NCBI GenBank assembly: GCA_025517525.1
Contig: JAOPJZ010000012.1
Location: 1 to 64,000, forward strand
Source: Natronosalvus hydrolyticus
Lineage (GTDB): Archaea > Halobacteriota > Halobacteria > Halobacteriales > Natrialbaceae
Direction: 5' to 3'
DNA: 64,000 nt
The first letter of the stretch is position 1, and every line of letters starts with the position of its first letter. Below the pieces are notes generated by a model. It saw only the letters and a program-made list of their open reading frames with translations, made no database searches and was not told where the DNA came from. Positions 15,458-24,854 of this stretch are shown here, one piece after another. A program made the translations under genes and the position numbers.

Positions 15458-17278
15458 CTAGACGTATTCGTCCAGGAACGCCGCAATCTCGCTGTAGGCT
15501 TCGATGCGGTTCTCGAGTTTCGAGAACCCGTGGCCTTCATCTTCGAAGATGAGCTTGCGGACCGGTACACCCTGCTCGCGGGCCGCCTCGACGACCTGTT
15601 CGGCTTCCCCGACCGGAACCCGGGGGTCGTTCTCTCCGTGTAGCACGAACAGCGGTGCCTCGATGGCCTCGATGGTGTTGATCGGGGAGATAGACTCGAG
15701 GAACTCCCGGTCGTCCTCGAGGCTGCCGTACTCGGCTTCTCTGAGTTCGCGTCGCCAGTCGCCGGTGTTCTCGAGGAACGTCACGAAGTTGGCGATCCCG
15801 ACGACATCGACACCGGCAGCCCACAGGTCGGGGTACTCGGTGAGCGACGCGAGGACCATGAAGCCGCCGTAGGAACCGCCCATTGCGACGATACGGTCTG
15901 GATCGATTGCGTCGTGATCGCCGAGCCAGTCGACGCAGGCCGCAATGTCTCGGACGGAGTCCATCCGCTTTTCGACGTCGTCTAGGCTCGCGTACTCGCT
16001 CCCGTAGCCGGAGGAGCCGCGCACGTTCGGTTCGAAGTACGCGTAGCCCCTGTTCAGGAAGTACTGTTTGACGCTCGAGAACGAGGGCCGTCGCTGGCTT
16101 TCGGGACCGCCGTGTATGTCGACGATGACGGGGAGCCCGTCGTCTGTCGAGGATGGCCGGTCGTCGGGAAGGGTCAGAAAGCCGGGGACTTCGAGGCCGT
16201 CGAAACTCTCCACGTGGACGAGTTCGGACGACTGAAACGTTTTCGATGGGATACCCGCCGTCGGGGCAAGAGTCCACTGTTGGGCCTCACCGGTTTCGAC
16301 GTCCACGAGGAACACGTTGGTGTTGACGGCATCACCCGTCGTCGAGCAGGCAAACGTCGATCCCTCGGGGCCGAAGGATACGCCACCGGAGATGCCCCCG
16401 GGGAGCGATGGGTCTGGGAACGTCTCGAACGCCGTTGGATCGTCGCCCACCAACTGGCCGACGGTGAGTTCCGTGTAGCCGTCGACGTTCCTCGAGTAGA
16501 CGAAGCGACCGGTGTCATCGTCGAGGGCGATGCCGTCGATGTTCCACTCGCCGCCGTCTGCAACGACGGCGAGTTCCCGTGACTCGTAGTCGAGGTAAGC
16601 CAGATACAGGGTGTCAGCCCCGTCGTCGGTGACAAGATAGATGCCGTTGCCATCCGGTGCCCAGGCAGCACTCTGATAGCGAACGTCGCCCTCGTGGGGG
16701 GTGAGATGGGTAATATCACCGGTTTCGATCTCGAGCGTGTAGAGGTCCTGATCGAAGTTCGAGTAGGCCTGTGAGACGAGCAGCTGCGTGTCATCCGGAT
16801 GCCAGCCACTCAGCGTGAGCCAGCCGTCGCCCTCGTAGACGAGTTCGGCATCGTCGCCGACGGTGTCACGGTCCTGGACGTAGACGTCGAACACGGCCTC
16901 ATCGCGTCGGTTCGAGGTAAAGGCGATGCGCTCGCCATCGTGACTCCAGCCGCCCCATCGGTGTTTTGCGTCGGGCATTGCCGTCAGGTTCGTTATTTCA
17001 CCCGTGTCCGCATCGAGGCGGAACAGCTGTGCCCGTTCATTCCCACCCTCGTCCATGCCGAAGGCCAGTTCGTGACGCTCGGACGACCAGGTGGCGAACG
17101 TCACGCGTTCGTCGTAGAACGTGCGCTGTTCCGGCCAGGATTGTGCATCCTCGAGGGTCCAGACCTGTGGCGTGCCAGTCGTGTTCATCAGGAACGAGAG
17201 CCGGTCACCGTCGGGACCGATGGATGCCCCATACGCACTCCGAATGTTGAGATAGCGTTCGATGTCGTACGTTGCCAT
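15458..17278 (-). CDS. S9-family prolyl oligopeptidase/acylaminoacyl peptidase
   Basis: A 606-residue cytoplasmic serine peptidase. Residues 1-340 form a WD/PD40-type beta-propeller (repeated units such as HRWGGWSHDGERIAFTSNR). The alpha/beta hydrolase domain has GGSYGGFM with the nucleophile Ser near 469, HGENDPRVPVGEA with Asp, and DEGHGF with His near the C-terminus. No signal peptide is present. Members clip short peptides or N-acylated residues. Complete and of normal length. Confidence 0.92.
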   Translation of the reverse strand: MATYDIERYLNIRSAYGASIGPDGDRLSFLMNTTGTPQVWTLEDAQSWPEQRTFYDERVTFATWSSERHELAFGMDEGGNERAQLFRLDADTGEITNLTAMPDAKHRWGGWSHDGERIAFTSNRRDEAVFDVYVQDRDTVGDDAELVYEGDGWLTLSGWHPDDTQLLVSQAYSNFDQDLYTLEIETGDITHLTPHEGDVRYQSAAWAPDGNGIYLVTDDGADTLYLAYLDYESRELAVVADGGEWNIDGIALDDDTGRFVYSRNVDGYTELTVGQLVGDDPTAFETFPDPSLPGGISGGVSFGPEGSTFACSTTGDAVNTNVFLVDVETGEAQQWTLAPTAGIPSKTFQSSELVHVESFDGLEVPGFLTLPDDRPSSTDDGLPVIVDIHGGPESQRRPSFSSVKQYFLNRGYAYFEPNVRGSSGYGSEYASLDDVEKRMDSVRDIAACVDWLGDHDAIDPDRIVAMGGSYGGFMVLASLTEYPDLWAAGVDVVGIANFVTFLENTGDWRRELREAEYGSLEDDREFLESISPINTIEAIEAPLFVLHGENDPRVPVGEAEQVVEAAREQGVPVRKLIFEDEGHGFSKLENRIEAYSEIAAFLDEYV

Positions 17279-17521
17279 ACGACAACTGTATCGATTCGAA
17301 ATGGTAATCGTTTTCGACTCGAGGTGCCGGGTCAGTCCGTGGCTATCGGTGAAGACGGTCTGTTATCATAGGTTTCCTGACCGGTGATCACCGCGTAGGG
17401 AACTCACCGGTGCCGGAGATGCTCCCAAAGACCATTGTCGTTAGGTCCCATCGAGCGGTCGCCACGGTGTCGCACGCGCCAATACATAGTATGGGTCGGC
17501 GGCGATGTGAAAAAGCTGTGA

Positions 17522-17529
17522 TTTTTTAA
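17522..17529 (+). promoter_or_regulatory. TATA-like box of the GT4 gene
   Basis: TTTTTTAA is centred about 29 bases before the ATG at 17555, fitting leaderless transcription and the choice of that start over 17531. Confidence 0.5.
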
Positions 17530-17554
17530 CGTGGGGGTGCGTCCCCTCGGTCAT

Positions 17555-18643
17555 ATGCGTCTGGCGTTCGTCTCTTACGAAACGGTTTTTCACCGCGACA
17601 ACGAGACGAACCGTCGCCTGCAGACGGTGCTGGAGTTGCTCCACGAGCGAGGTCACGAGGTTCACGTCTGCTGTGTTGCCTTCTGGGATTCGAACCTCGA
17701 TACGTTCGAAAAAGACGGTATCGTCTACCACGGCGTCGCCGATAGCCTGGAGTCCGGTCGAACCTTCATGTTTCGATTGCCGTTCACACTCTGGTCGATT
17801 GGCCCCGACATCGTTCACACGGCCAGTGAGCCACCGGGACAGGTACACGCCGCAAGCTGGGGCGCTACGCTCGCTCGAGCCCCGTTGCTGACCGAGTGGT
17901 ACGGCGAAATTGATCGGCCCGACGAACAAACGACCGTCGGGGTTCCGACCGGGCGATGGTACAACGGCGCGATCACCAAACCAGACCGCGTGATTACCCC
18001 CTCACGGATGGTCGGCACGTGGGTACGCGAACGCGGCGCGACGAACGGACAGGTAGCGATCCTCCCGAATCCCATCGATCTCGAGCGAATCAGCGACACC
18101 CCGCCTGGAGCGAATGTCGACGTCGTCTACGCCCGACGCCTGGACGAGGGTGCGAACCTCGAGAGCCTGTTACTCGGCCTGGCCGAACTCAGAGACCGAA
18201 ACTGGAACGCCTCGATACTGGGTGATGGGCCACACCGTGAAAACTACGAATCGTTGACTCGAGACCTGCGTATCGACGACCGGGTCACGTTCGTCGGCGA
18301 CACCACACTCGAGGAGCGAATTGCGGCCTACCGAAGCGCACACGTCTTCGTCCAGACGGCGACTGAGTGCGTGTACCCGACGGAACTGGCCTGGGCGCTG
18401 GGTGCTGGCTGTATCGGCATCGTGGAGTATCACACGGATTCTGCGGCCCACGAACTCGTCGAAGGGCGTGACCGGGGCTTTCGAACGACCAGCGAACAGG
18501 AACTCGCCGACGCCATTTTGGAGGCGGGTAGTCTCGAGCACCTGACTATCGACGACTCGTATGCATATCTGGGCCGCTCGAAGGTGATCGACCGGTACCT
18601 CGAGTTATACGAAGCGTTACAGGAATCACAGGGCGTGCTTTAA
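17555..18643 (+). CDS. GT4-family glycosyltransferase
   Basis: A 362-residue GT-B enzyme. MRLAFVSYETVFHRDNETNRR starts the acceptor domain, DIVHTASEPPGQVHAASWG continues it, and the C-terminal domain carries the retaining-enzyme pattern ILGDGPHRENYESL, DRVTFVGDT and VFVQTATECVYPTELAWALG, where the Glu contacts the donor nucleotide. The acceptor is unknown, and the gene is isolated from the agl cluster. Its last three codons and stop lie within the first unit of a 26-bp tandem repeat, so the present C-terminus may have been set by repeat expansion. Confidence 0.85.
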   Translation: MRLAFVSYETVFHRDNETNRRLQTVLELLHERGHEVHVCCVAFWDSNLDTFEKDGIVYHGVADSLESGRTFMFRLPFTLWSIGPDIVHTASEPPGQVHAASWGATLARAPLLTEWYGEIDRPDEQTTVGVPTGRWYNGAITKPDRVITPSRMVGTWVRERGATNGQVAILPNPIDLERISDTPPGANVDVVYARRLDEGANLESLLLGLAELRDRNWNASILGDGPHRENYESLTRDLRIDDRVTFVGDTTLEERIAAYRSAHVFVQTATECVYPTELAWALGAGCIGIVEYHTDSAAHELVEGRDRGFRTTSEQELADAILEAGSLEHLTIDDSYAYLGRSKVIDRYLELYEALQESQGVL

Positions 18644-18719
18644 CTCACTGTTCGCAGCGCGTGCTTTAAGCCGTTGTTCGCAGCGCGTGCTTTAAGCCGT
18701 TGTTCGCAGCGCGTGCTTT
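18633..18719 (+). repeat. 26-bp tandem repeat spanning a stop codon
   Basis: Units at 18633-18658, 18659-18684 and 18685-18710 plus a partial unit to 18719 share GCGTGCTTTAA and GTTCGCAGC. Units 2 and 3 are identical; unit 1 differs in the middle (CTCAC for GCCGT). A further diverged unit starts near 18737 (GCGTCCTTTGAACC). The TAA of the upstream glycosyltransferase is in unit 1. Confidence 0.85.
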
Positions 18720-18776
18720 GGCTTCCGGCTCAAAAAGCGTCCTTTGAACCTCGGTTCGAAGAAGGGGTTTACCCGA

Positions 18777-21221
18777 TTATCGCGCGTTTTCGAGCGCTCG
18801 AGCGGTCTTGAGCGCGGCGACGTTTTCCTCAACATCGTGAACGCGGACGATGTCGGCCCCGCGATCGACTGCCAGTGCCGTCGCGGCTATCGTTGGCTCG
18901 AGGCGGTCGCCGTGCTCGCGGCCCACGTTGGCGAACATCGATTTGTGTGAGTGACCGACGAGGAGTGGACACCCGAGCGCTTGCAACTCCTGAAGTCGCC
19001 CGAGGAGTTCGAAGCTCTCCGGTGCGGTCTTGCCGAACCCGAGACCCGGATCGATAACGATCTGTTCGCGATCCAGACCAGCTTTTTCCGCCAGCAGGAC
19101 GCGTTCGGTCAGTTGATCGATCACGTCGTCAACGACGTCGTCGTACTCGATATTGCGGTCGGGAATGACCGGCGCGTCGATGCTGTGCATGAGCACGAGC
19201 GGGACATCGTGATCGGCAGCGACGAACCGCATTTCCGGGTCGCCCAGGCCGGTGACGTCGTTGATGATGTCGGCTCCGGCCTCGAGCGCCGCCTCCGCGA
19301 CCGCAGCTTTCCGGGTATCGACCGAAACCAGTGCCTCGAGATCGCCATCGCTCAACCGCTCGATCACCGGAACGACGCGGTCGATTTCGTCTTCGGTGGA
19401 AACGGGGTCCGCACCGGGCCGTGTCGACTCGCCGCCGACGTCGATGATCGTTGCGCCGGCGTCGACCATCGCCCTGGCTCGCTCGAGTGCATCCTCGAGC
19501 CGTTCGTACTCGCCGCCGTCGTGAAAACTATCTGGCGTGACGTTCAGAATGCCCATCACGCAGGGACCCGCTTGCCATGGATAGCGTGGCTCGATATCGG
19601 CCTGCTCGAAGTCGAGCGTGTCTCGAAGGTGGGCCCCGACCTCGGCCAACCCGTCGTCACGGGCACTGAGGCGGCCGACGAGACTATCGAACTGCGTAAG
19701 CGTGCCCATCAACACCGTTTCGACGGGTTCGTCGGTCACACGAACGCTCGAGGTGATTCCGTTGCCGCCAAGGCGAACCAGTTCGCGCTCGACGATGGCT
19801 GCCTGCCGCGTGGGGAGTGCGATAGTGATAACGCGGTGGACCCCGCTCCCCGCTACCCGTGTGGCTCGGCTTCCGTCCACGTCGGTTCGCTCGAGCAGTG
19901 CCTGTTCATCGTCCAACGTCTCGATATTGTGGGACGTGGCGGCCCTGGTCCAGCGCCGACGGGCTTCGGCCACGGCAAACAACGAGCCAGTCACGAGCAC
20001 GCAATCGTCCGGCCCTGCTCGTTCGAGTGTGTGTGCAACGGCGCTACTCACCGAGGGGATCGAGCACACGGTTTCGACGCCCGCGTCCTCGAGCACGGTC
20101 GCGAGGACATCGCCGTCTGCTGCACGGTCGAGTTCGGGTTCGCAGACGGCGGCGGCGTTTGCTGTTGGGAGTGTGGCAACCATCTCCCGGTGGTCCTTGT
20201 CGTGCATCGCACCGAACACGAGATGGAGGTCGTCGTACTCGAAGGCCTCGAGGGTTTCTGCGAGCCGTTCACACGCGCCCGGATTGTGCGCCCCGTCGAG
20301 GACGGTCAACGGTGCGGTGTCCATCACTTCGAACCGGCCGGGCCAGTGCGCGTTTCGCAATCCCCGTTCGAGGTCACGCTGGGAGATGTCAGCGACCTGT
20401 CCCGCGAGCGTCGCCGCGATACCGGCGTTTTCGGCCTGGTGGGCACCGATTACCGGAATCCGCGTTTCGACCGACCACTCAGGCCCGGCGAGTGATATCG
20501 AGGCCTCTGCGTGATTGGTCGGACCGTGATAGGTCACCGCGACGTCGGGTCGCTCGCCGTCTCGATTCGCTGGCCCAACGGTGACTACGTCGCCAACTTC
20601 CGCCCGAATCGTCTCGAGGGCGGCCCCCGTCGTTCCGGTGACCAGCGGGTTCTCGGTCGAGGCGACCTGCGCTTTGTCCGCCGCAATTTCCTCGACGGTG
20701 TCGCCGATGACGCTCGTGTGCTCGAGGCTCACGCTCGTGACGGCGCTGGCGACGGGGTCGACGACGCTGGTCGCATCGTAGCGACCGCCGATGCCCACCT
20801 CGAGAACGGCCACATCGACGTCAGCACGGCCGAAGTGCCAGAGCGCGAGTGTGGTAATCGCCTCGAAGAAGGTTGGCGACTCGCCGTCGGCCGCCTGTCG
20901 GGTTACGTAGTCATGTGTGGTGTCGGCGAACTCGCGAACGGCGGCTTTCGGAATCTTGCGACCGTCGACGCGAATTCGCTCTCGCAGGTCCTCGAGATGT
21001 GGCGAGGTGAACAGGCCGACGGTCAGTCCATGTTCTCGTAACGTCGACTCGAGCATGCGGGCGGTACTTCCCTTTCCGTTCGAACCGGCGACTTGCACGA
21101 ACGAGACGTCCTCGTGGGGGTTCTCGAGGGACTCGAGAAACGCCCGTGTCGATTCGGTGCCGGGGCTGGGCCGAAATCGACGAAGTGAGAAGAGGAACTC
21201 CGCCGCCTCGTGGTACTCCAT
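18777..21221 (-). CDS. folCP: bifunctional folylpolyglutamate synthase/dihydropteroate synthase
   Basis: An 814-residue fusion. Residues 1-430 are FolC-like: P-loop GSNGKGST (46-53), TSPHLEDLRERIRVDG, VLEVGIGGRYDAT and VLDGAHNPGA. Residues about 540-814 are FolP-like: GILNVTPDSFHDGG near 555, VGGESTRPGA near 594, IIDPGLGFGKT and GHSHKSMF. A linker of about 100 residues lies between. The fusion joins pterin-pABA condensation to glutamylation and is known from halophilic archaea. It is followed by CarB upstream on the same strand but separated by 237 bases. Confidence 0.93.
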   Translation of the reverse strand: MEYHEAAEFLFSLRRFRPSPGTESTRAFLESLENPHEDVSFVQVAGSNGKGSTARMLESTLREHGLTVGLFTSPHLEDLRERIRVDGRKIPKAAVREFADTTHDYVTRQAADGESPTFFEAITTLALWHFGRADVDVAVLEVGIGGRYDATSVVDPVASAVTSVSLEHTSVIGDTVEEIAADKAQVASTENPLVTGTTGAALETIRAEVGDVVTVGPANRDGERPDVAVTYHGPTNHAEASISLAGPEWSVETRIPVIGAHQAENAGIAATLAGQVADISQRDLERGLRNAHWPGRFEVMDTAPLTVLDGAHNPGACERLAETLEAFEYDDLHLVFGAMHDKDHREMVATLPTANAAAVCEPELDRAADGDVLATVLEDAGVETVCSIPSVSSAVAHTLERAGPDDCVLVTGSLFAVAEARRRWTRAATSHNIETLDDEQALLERTDVDGSRATRVAGSGVHRVITIALPTRQAAIVERELVRLGGNGITSSVRVTDEPVETVLMGTLTQFDSLVGRLSARDDGLAEVGAHLRDTLDFEQADIEPRYPWQAGPCVMGILNVTPDSFHDGGEYERLEDALERARAMVDAGATIIDVGGESTRPGADPVSTEDEIDRVVPVIERLSDGDLEALVSVDTRKAAVAEAALEAGADIINDVTGLGDPEMRFVAADHDVPLVLMHSIDAPVIPDRNIEYDDVVDDVIDQLTERVLLAEKAGLDREQIVIDPGLGFGKTAPESFELLGRLQELQALGCPLLVGHSHKSMFANVGREHGDRLEPTIAATALAVDRGADIVRVHDVEENVAALKTARALENAR

Positions 21222-21362
21222 ACTGGATTCTCAGAGGCGGGCCGCTTTAGGGTGTCGAACCTGCGTCGACGTGTCCATATGGCTGTGCCACATTACTATT
21301 TATAGTGTAGTTACCGACTTTAGTTACGATACCCGATACAAGAATCGTATTCTTTTATTGTC

Positions 21363-21450
21363 TCGGCAGTGGCTTCCCACAGCTGCAACGATGCGTGAAA
21401 CCGGTTCCGGGCGTCCGGTTTCACGCAGGGGTTGACAGTTGGAAGGTGAC
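21363..21450 (+). repeat. dispersed dyad repeat, copy B
   Basis: Second copy of the element at 14567-14660, in the opposite orientation. The dyad GTGAAACCGG (21395-21404) and CCGGTTTCAC (21415-21424) is perfect, with a 10-base loop TTCCGGGCGT. It lies between the carB stop and the folCP start. Confidence 0.6.
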
Positions 21451-21458
21451 GAGCGCCC

Positions 21459-24400
21459 TTACCGGCCCCACTCAGCCACGCGGTGTGGGCGGTCGCTCAC
21501 AGCGGCGACCTCGAGATCGGCATCGCCCGTTCCGTCACCGGCGTAGGCTTGCAGCCCCTCCAGATACGCGCGGGCGCTGGGTTCCGTCGACAGGTACGGA
21601 ATGTCCTCCTCGACGGCCATCTCGAGGGTGTCGCGGTCGTAGCTCACGACGAAATCGACCTCGCCTTTCCTGATAGCAGCGGGGACGTCGTCGAACTCGG
21701 CGATATCGAAGAACTCCTCGAAGCCATCGACGTCGAGATCGATCACGGCCGTGCCGCCGGTGATGTCGTTGGACGCTGCCTGCTGGGCTTTCCAGTAGGC
21801 AATGCCGAACGTGCTGGCCGTGCCCATCACTTCGCCGGTCGATTTCATCTCGGGGCCAAGGCGTGGGTCACTGCCCGGCAAGCGGTCGAACGGCAGGACG
21901 ACCTCCTTGATGGAGGTGTGATCGGGAATTTGTTCCTCGACACCGAGGTCAGCAAGCGATTCACCGGCCATGACCTTCGCGGCCAGTTTGGCAATCGGGA
22001 CGCCGGTCGCCTTCGAGACGAACGGGACGGTGCGCGAGGATCGCGGGTTCGCCTCGAGCACGTACACCTCGACCTCGCCGCCGTCGAGTCCCGTCACCGC
22101 CAACTGGACGTTCAGCAGGCCGACGGTTTCGAGGGCCGTCGCGATATCTTCGGTGACCTCGCGAACGCGGGCCAGTGCGTCTGCATCGAGCGAACGGGGC
22201 GGAATCATACAGGCCGAGTCGCCGGAGTGGACGCCGGCACTCTCGACGTGTTCCATGATACCGCCGATGAGGATATCGGTGCCGTCGGAGACGGCGTCGA
22301 CGTCCAGTTCGACCGCGCCTTCGAGGAACTGGTCGACCAGAATGGGTTTGTCCGGGCTGACGCGAACGGCTTCTTCGATGTAGGTCTCGAGTTCGTCGTC
22401 GTCGTAGACCACGCGCATGGCGCGACCACCGAGGACGTACGACGGGCGAACGAGCACGGGGTAGCCAAGGTCGTGTGCGAGGTCGAACGCTTCCTCGCGG
22501 CTGTAGGCAGCCCCACCTTCGGGCTGGGCGATGCCGAGTCCGTCCATCAGCTGGTTGAACCGGTCACGGTCCTCGGCGAGGTCCATCGCCTCGACGCTCG
22601 TGCCCATGACCGAACACGCGAGGCCACGGCGTTCGAGTTCGTCCTCGAGGGGTTTACCGATGTCCACGGAGGTCTGGCCGCCGAACTGAACCATGACGCC
22701 GTCGGCCCCGGTGGCTTCGACCACGTCGGCGACCTCTTCGGCGGTGATCGGCTCGAAGAAGAGGCCATCAGAGGTGTCGTAATCGGTCGAGACGGTTTCG
22801 GGATTGTTGTTCACGACGTGGGCGTCGACACCCATCTCCCGCAGCGCGTGAACAGCGTGGACGGCACAGTAGTCGAATTCGACCCCCTGGCCGATACGGA
22901 TCGGGCCACCGCCGACGACGACGACGCTTTCGACGTCGGTGTCGACCTGCACTTCATCGTGGGCGATTGGCGAGGGGCCTGACTCGAGAGCGTCTCGAGC
23001 GGAGTAATAATACGGCGTTGAGGCGGCGAACTCGCCGGCACAGGTGTCGACCTGTTTGAACGTGCGCTCGGGGGCGACTGATTCGACCGCGCCGACGTCA
23101 GCGCCGGCCTGGGCGGCTACCTGCTGGTTGGTGTAGCCGAGTTCCGCGGCCTCCTCGAAGTTGCCCTCAGCAGCGGCGATAGCTGCGTCGGCGATCTTTT
23201 CGAAGCGCTCGACGTACCACTCGTATATACCGGTAAGCGCACAGATGTCATCGACGGTGTAGCCGCGTTCGAACGCCTCGAAGATAGCGTACGGGCGATC
23301 CGGAGTGGGCGTCTCGAGGTAGTCTGTCTCGAGTTCGTCGTCGGAAACGTCGGCCCAGTCGACGCTCGGGTCGTACTCGCTCGAGCGCAGCGCCTTCAGC
23401 ATCGATTCTTCGAAGGTTCGACCGATGGCCATAGCCTCGCCGGTCGATTTCATCGCGGTGCCGAGTTCGAAGTCGACGTCTTCGAACTTGTCCTTGGGCC
23501 AGCGTGGCACCTTGGTAACCACGTAGTCGATAGCCGGCTCGAAGGCGGCTGTCGTCTGGCCGGTGATCTCGTTTTCGATTTCGTGGAGTCGCTTGCCGAG
23601 CGCGACCTTCGCGGTCACACGGGCGATGGGATAGCCGGTCGCTTTCGACGCCAGCGCAGACGAACGAGAGACGCGGGGGTTGACCTCGACGACGCGGTAT
23701 TCACCGCCTGGCGTGCCGTCGTCGTGCCAGGCGAACTGGATGTTACAGCCACCCTGGATGCCGAGTTCACGGATGACGTCGAGTGCAGCGGTGCGCATCT
23801 CCTGGTGGCCGTCGTCGGGGATGACCTGTGAGGGCGTGACGACTGTCGACTCGCCGGTGTGGATACCCATCGGGTCGATGTTCTCCATGTTACAGATGAT
23901 GATACACGAGTTATCGGCATCGCGCATCACCTCGTACTCGAGTTCGACCCAGCCGGCGATGGATTCGGTAATGAGCACTTCGTTGTTTCGCGAGAGACGG
24001 AGTCCTTTGCGCACGCGGACGAGGAGTTCGTCCATCTCCTCGACGACCCCCGAACCGGAGCCACCCAGCGTGTAGGTCGTTCGGGCGATAACCGGCAAGC
24101 CGCCGACTTCGTCGACGGCGGCTTCGACTCGGTCTTTGAGGTCGTCTTCGCTCAACTCGATCACGGATTCGCCTTCCTCGAGCGAAATCGTCGTCGAGCG
24201 CGGCACCGGCTGGCCGATTTTCTCCATCCGCTGGCGGAAGAGGTCGCGGTCCTCGGTCGCGTAAATGGTGTCAAGCGGCGTGCCCATGATGTCGACGTCG
24301 TACTCCTCGAGGACGCCCTCTTCGGCGAGTTCAGCGGTCACGTTGAGCCCGGTCTGGCCGCCGAGACCGGCGATAACCCCGTCGGGACGTTCTTTCCGGA

Positions 24401-24644
24401 TAATTTCGGCAATAGCCTCGGTCGTAATCGGTTCGATGTAGACGCGGTCGGCCATCTCCGGATCGGTCATGATCGTCGCCGGATTCGAGTTGACGAGCAC
24501 GACGCGTGCCCCTTCTTCTTGCAGTGCACGACACGCCTGTGCCCCCGAGTAATCGAACTCTGCGGCCTGTCCGATCTGGATCGGTCCGCTACCGATCAGC
24601 AGGATGGTGCGCCCGTCTGTCTTCGTCTGGGTCTCCGTACTCAT
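21459..24644 (-). CDS. carB: carbamoyl-phosphate synthase large subunit
   Basis: A 1061-residue enzyme making carbamoyl phosphate from glutamine-derived ammonia, bicarbonate and two ATP, for pyrimidines and arginine. Two ATP-grasp halves are visible: ILLIGSGPIQIGQAAEFDYSG at the N-terminus and VVVGGGPIRIGQGVEFDY in the middle, with the MGS-like regulatory domain in the last 120 residues. The start at 24644 (MSTETQTKTDG) is used; the open frame to 24836 crosses the promoter. No carA lies in the window, so the small subunit is encoded elsewhere. Confidence 0.96.
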   Translation of the reverse strand: MSTETQTKTDGRTILLIGSGPIQIGQAAEFDYSGAQACRALQEEGARVVLVNSNPATIMTDPEMADRVYIEPITTEAIAEIIRKERPDGVIAGLGGQTGLNVTAELAEEGVLEEYDVDIMGTPLDTIYATEDRDLFRQRMEKIGQPVPRSTTISLEEGESVIELSEDDLKDRVEAAVDEVGGLPVIARTTYTLGGSGSGVVEEMDELLVRVRKGLRLSRNNEVLITESIAGWVELEYEVMRDADNSCIIICNMENIDPMGIHTGESTVVTPSQVIPDDGHQEMRTAALDVIRELGIQGGCNIQFAWHDDGTPGGEYRVVEVNPRVSRSSALASKATGYPIARVTAKVALGKRLHEIENEITGQTTAAFEPAIDYVVTKVPRWPKDKFEDVDFELGTAMKSTGEAMAIGRTFEESMLKALRSSEYDPSVDWADVSDDELETDYLETPTPDRPYAIFEAFERGYTVDDICALTGIYEWYVERFEKIADAAIAAAEGNFEEAAELGYTNQQVAAQAGADVGAVESVAPERTFKQVDTCAGEFAASTPYYYSARDALESGPSPIAHDEVQVDTDVESVVVVGGGPIRIGQGVEFDYCAVHAVHALREMGVDAHVVNNNPETVSTDYDTSDGLFFEPITAEEVADVVEATGADGVMVQFGGQTSVDIGKPLEDELERRGLACSVMGTSVEAMDLAEDRDRFNQLMDGLGIAQPEGGAAYSREEAFDLAHDLGYPVLVRPSYVLGGRAMRVVYDDDELETYIEEAVRVSPDKPILVDQFLEGAVELDVDAVSDGTDILIGGIMEHVESAGVHSGDSACMIPPRSLDADALARVREVTEDIATALETVGLLNVQLAVTGLDGGEVEVYVLEANPRSSRTVPFVSKATGVPIAKLAAKVMAGESLADLGVEEQIPDHTSIKEVVLPFDRLPGSDPRLGPEMKSTGEVMGTASTFGIAYWKAQQAASNDITGGTAVIDLDVDGFEEFFDIAEFDDVPAAIRKGEVDFVVSYDRDTLEMAVEEDIPYLSTEPSARAYLEGLQAYAGDGTGDADLEVAAVSDRPHRVAEWGR

Positions 24645-24854
24645 TGGTCGTTGTCCTTCCGAAGTGTGCACATCGTAATAAGCACCACGAAATAGTGCGA
24701 ATCTCGAAATCGAGTTTCGAAATTCGTATATCGGTCGCGAGTACACCAGAGACAGGTGTGACGCGTCGAATATTGGCTGACCGAGAGACGGTTCACAGAG
24801 AAGGTCGATGGCCGAATATCTTATATCACTTCCCAATAAGATATGGACAGCTAA

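Noticed and set aside
18633..18719. CRISPR array
   Set aside because: The repeats are directly adjacent without spacers and lie over a stop codon; no cas genes are near.
18951..20495. 514-codon open frame on the plus strand
   Set aside because: It is the antisense shadow of folCP, whose motifs are complete on the other strand; GC-rich haloarchaeal genes routinely leave such frames open.
21483..22982. 499-codon open frame on the plus strand
   Set aside because: Antisense of carB; no domain signature, and carB is intact.
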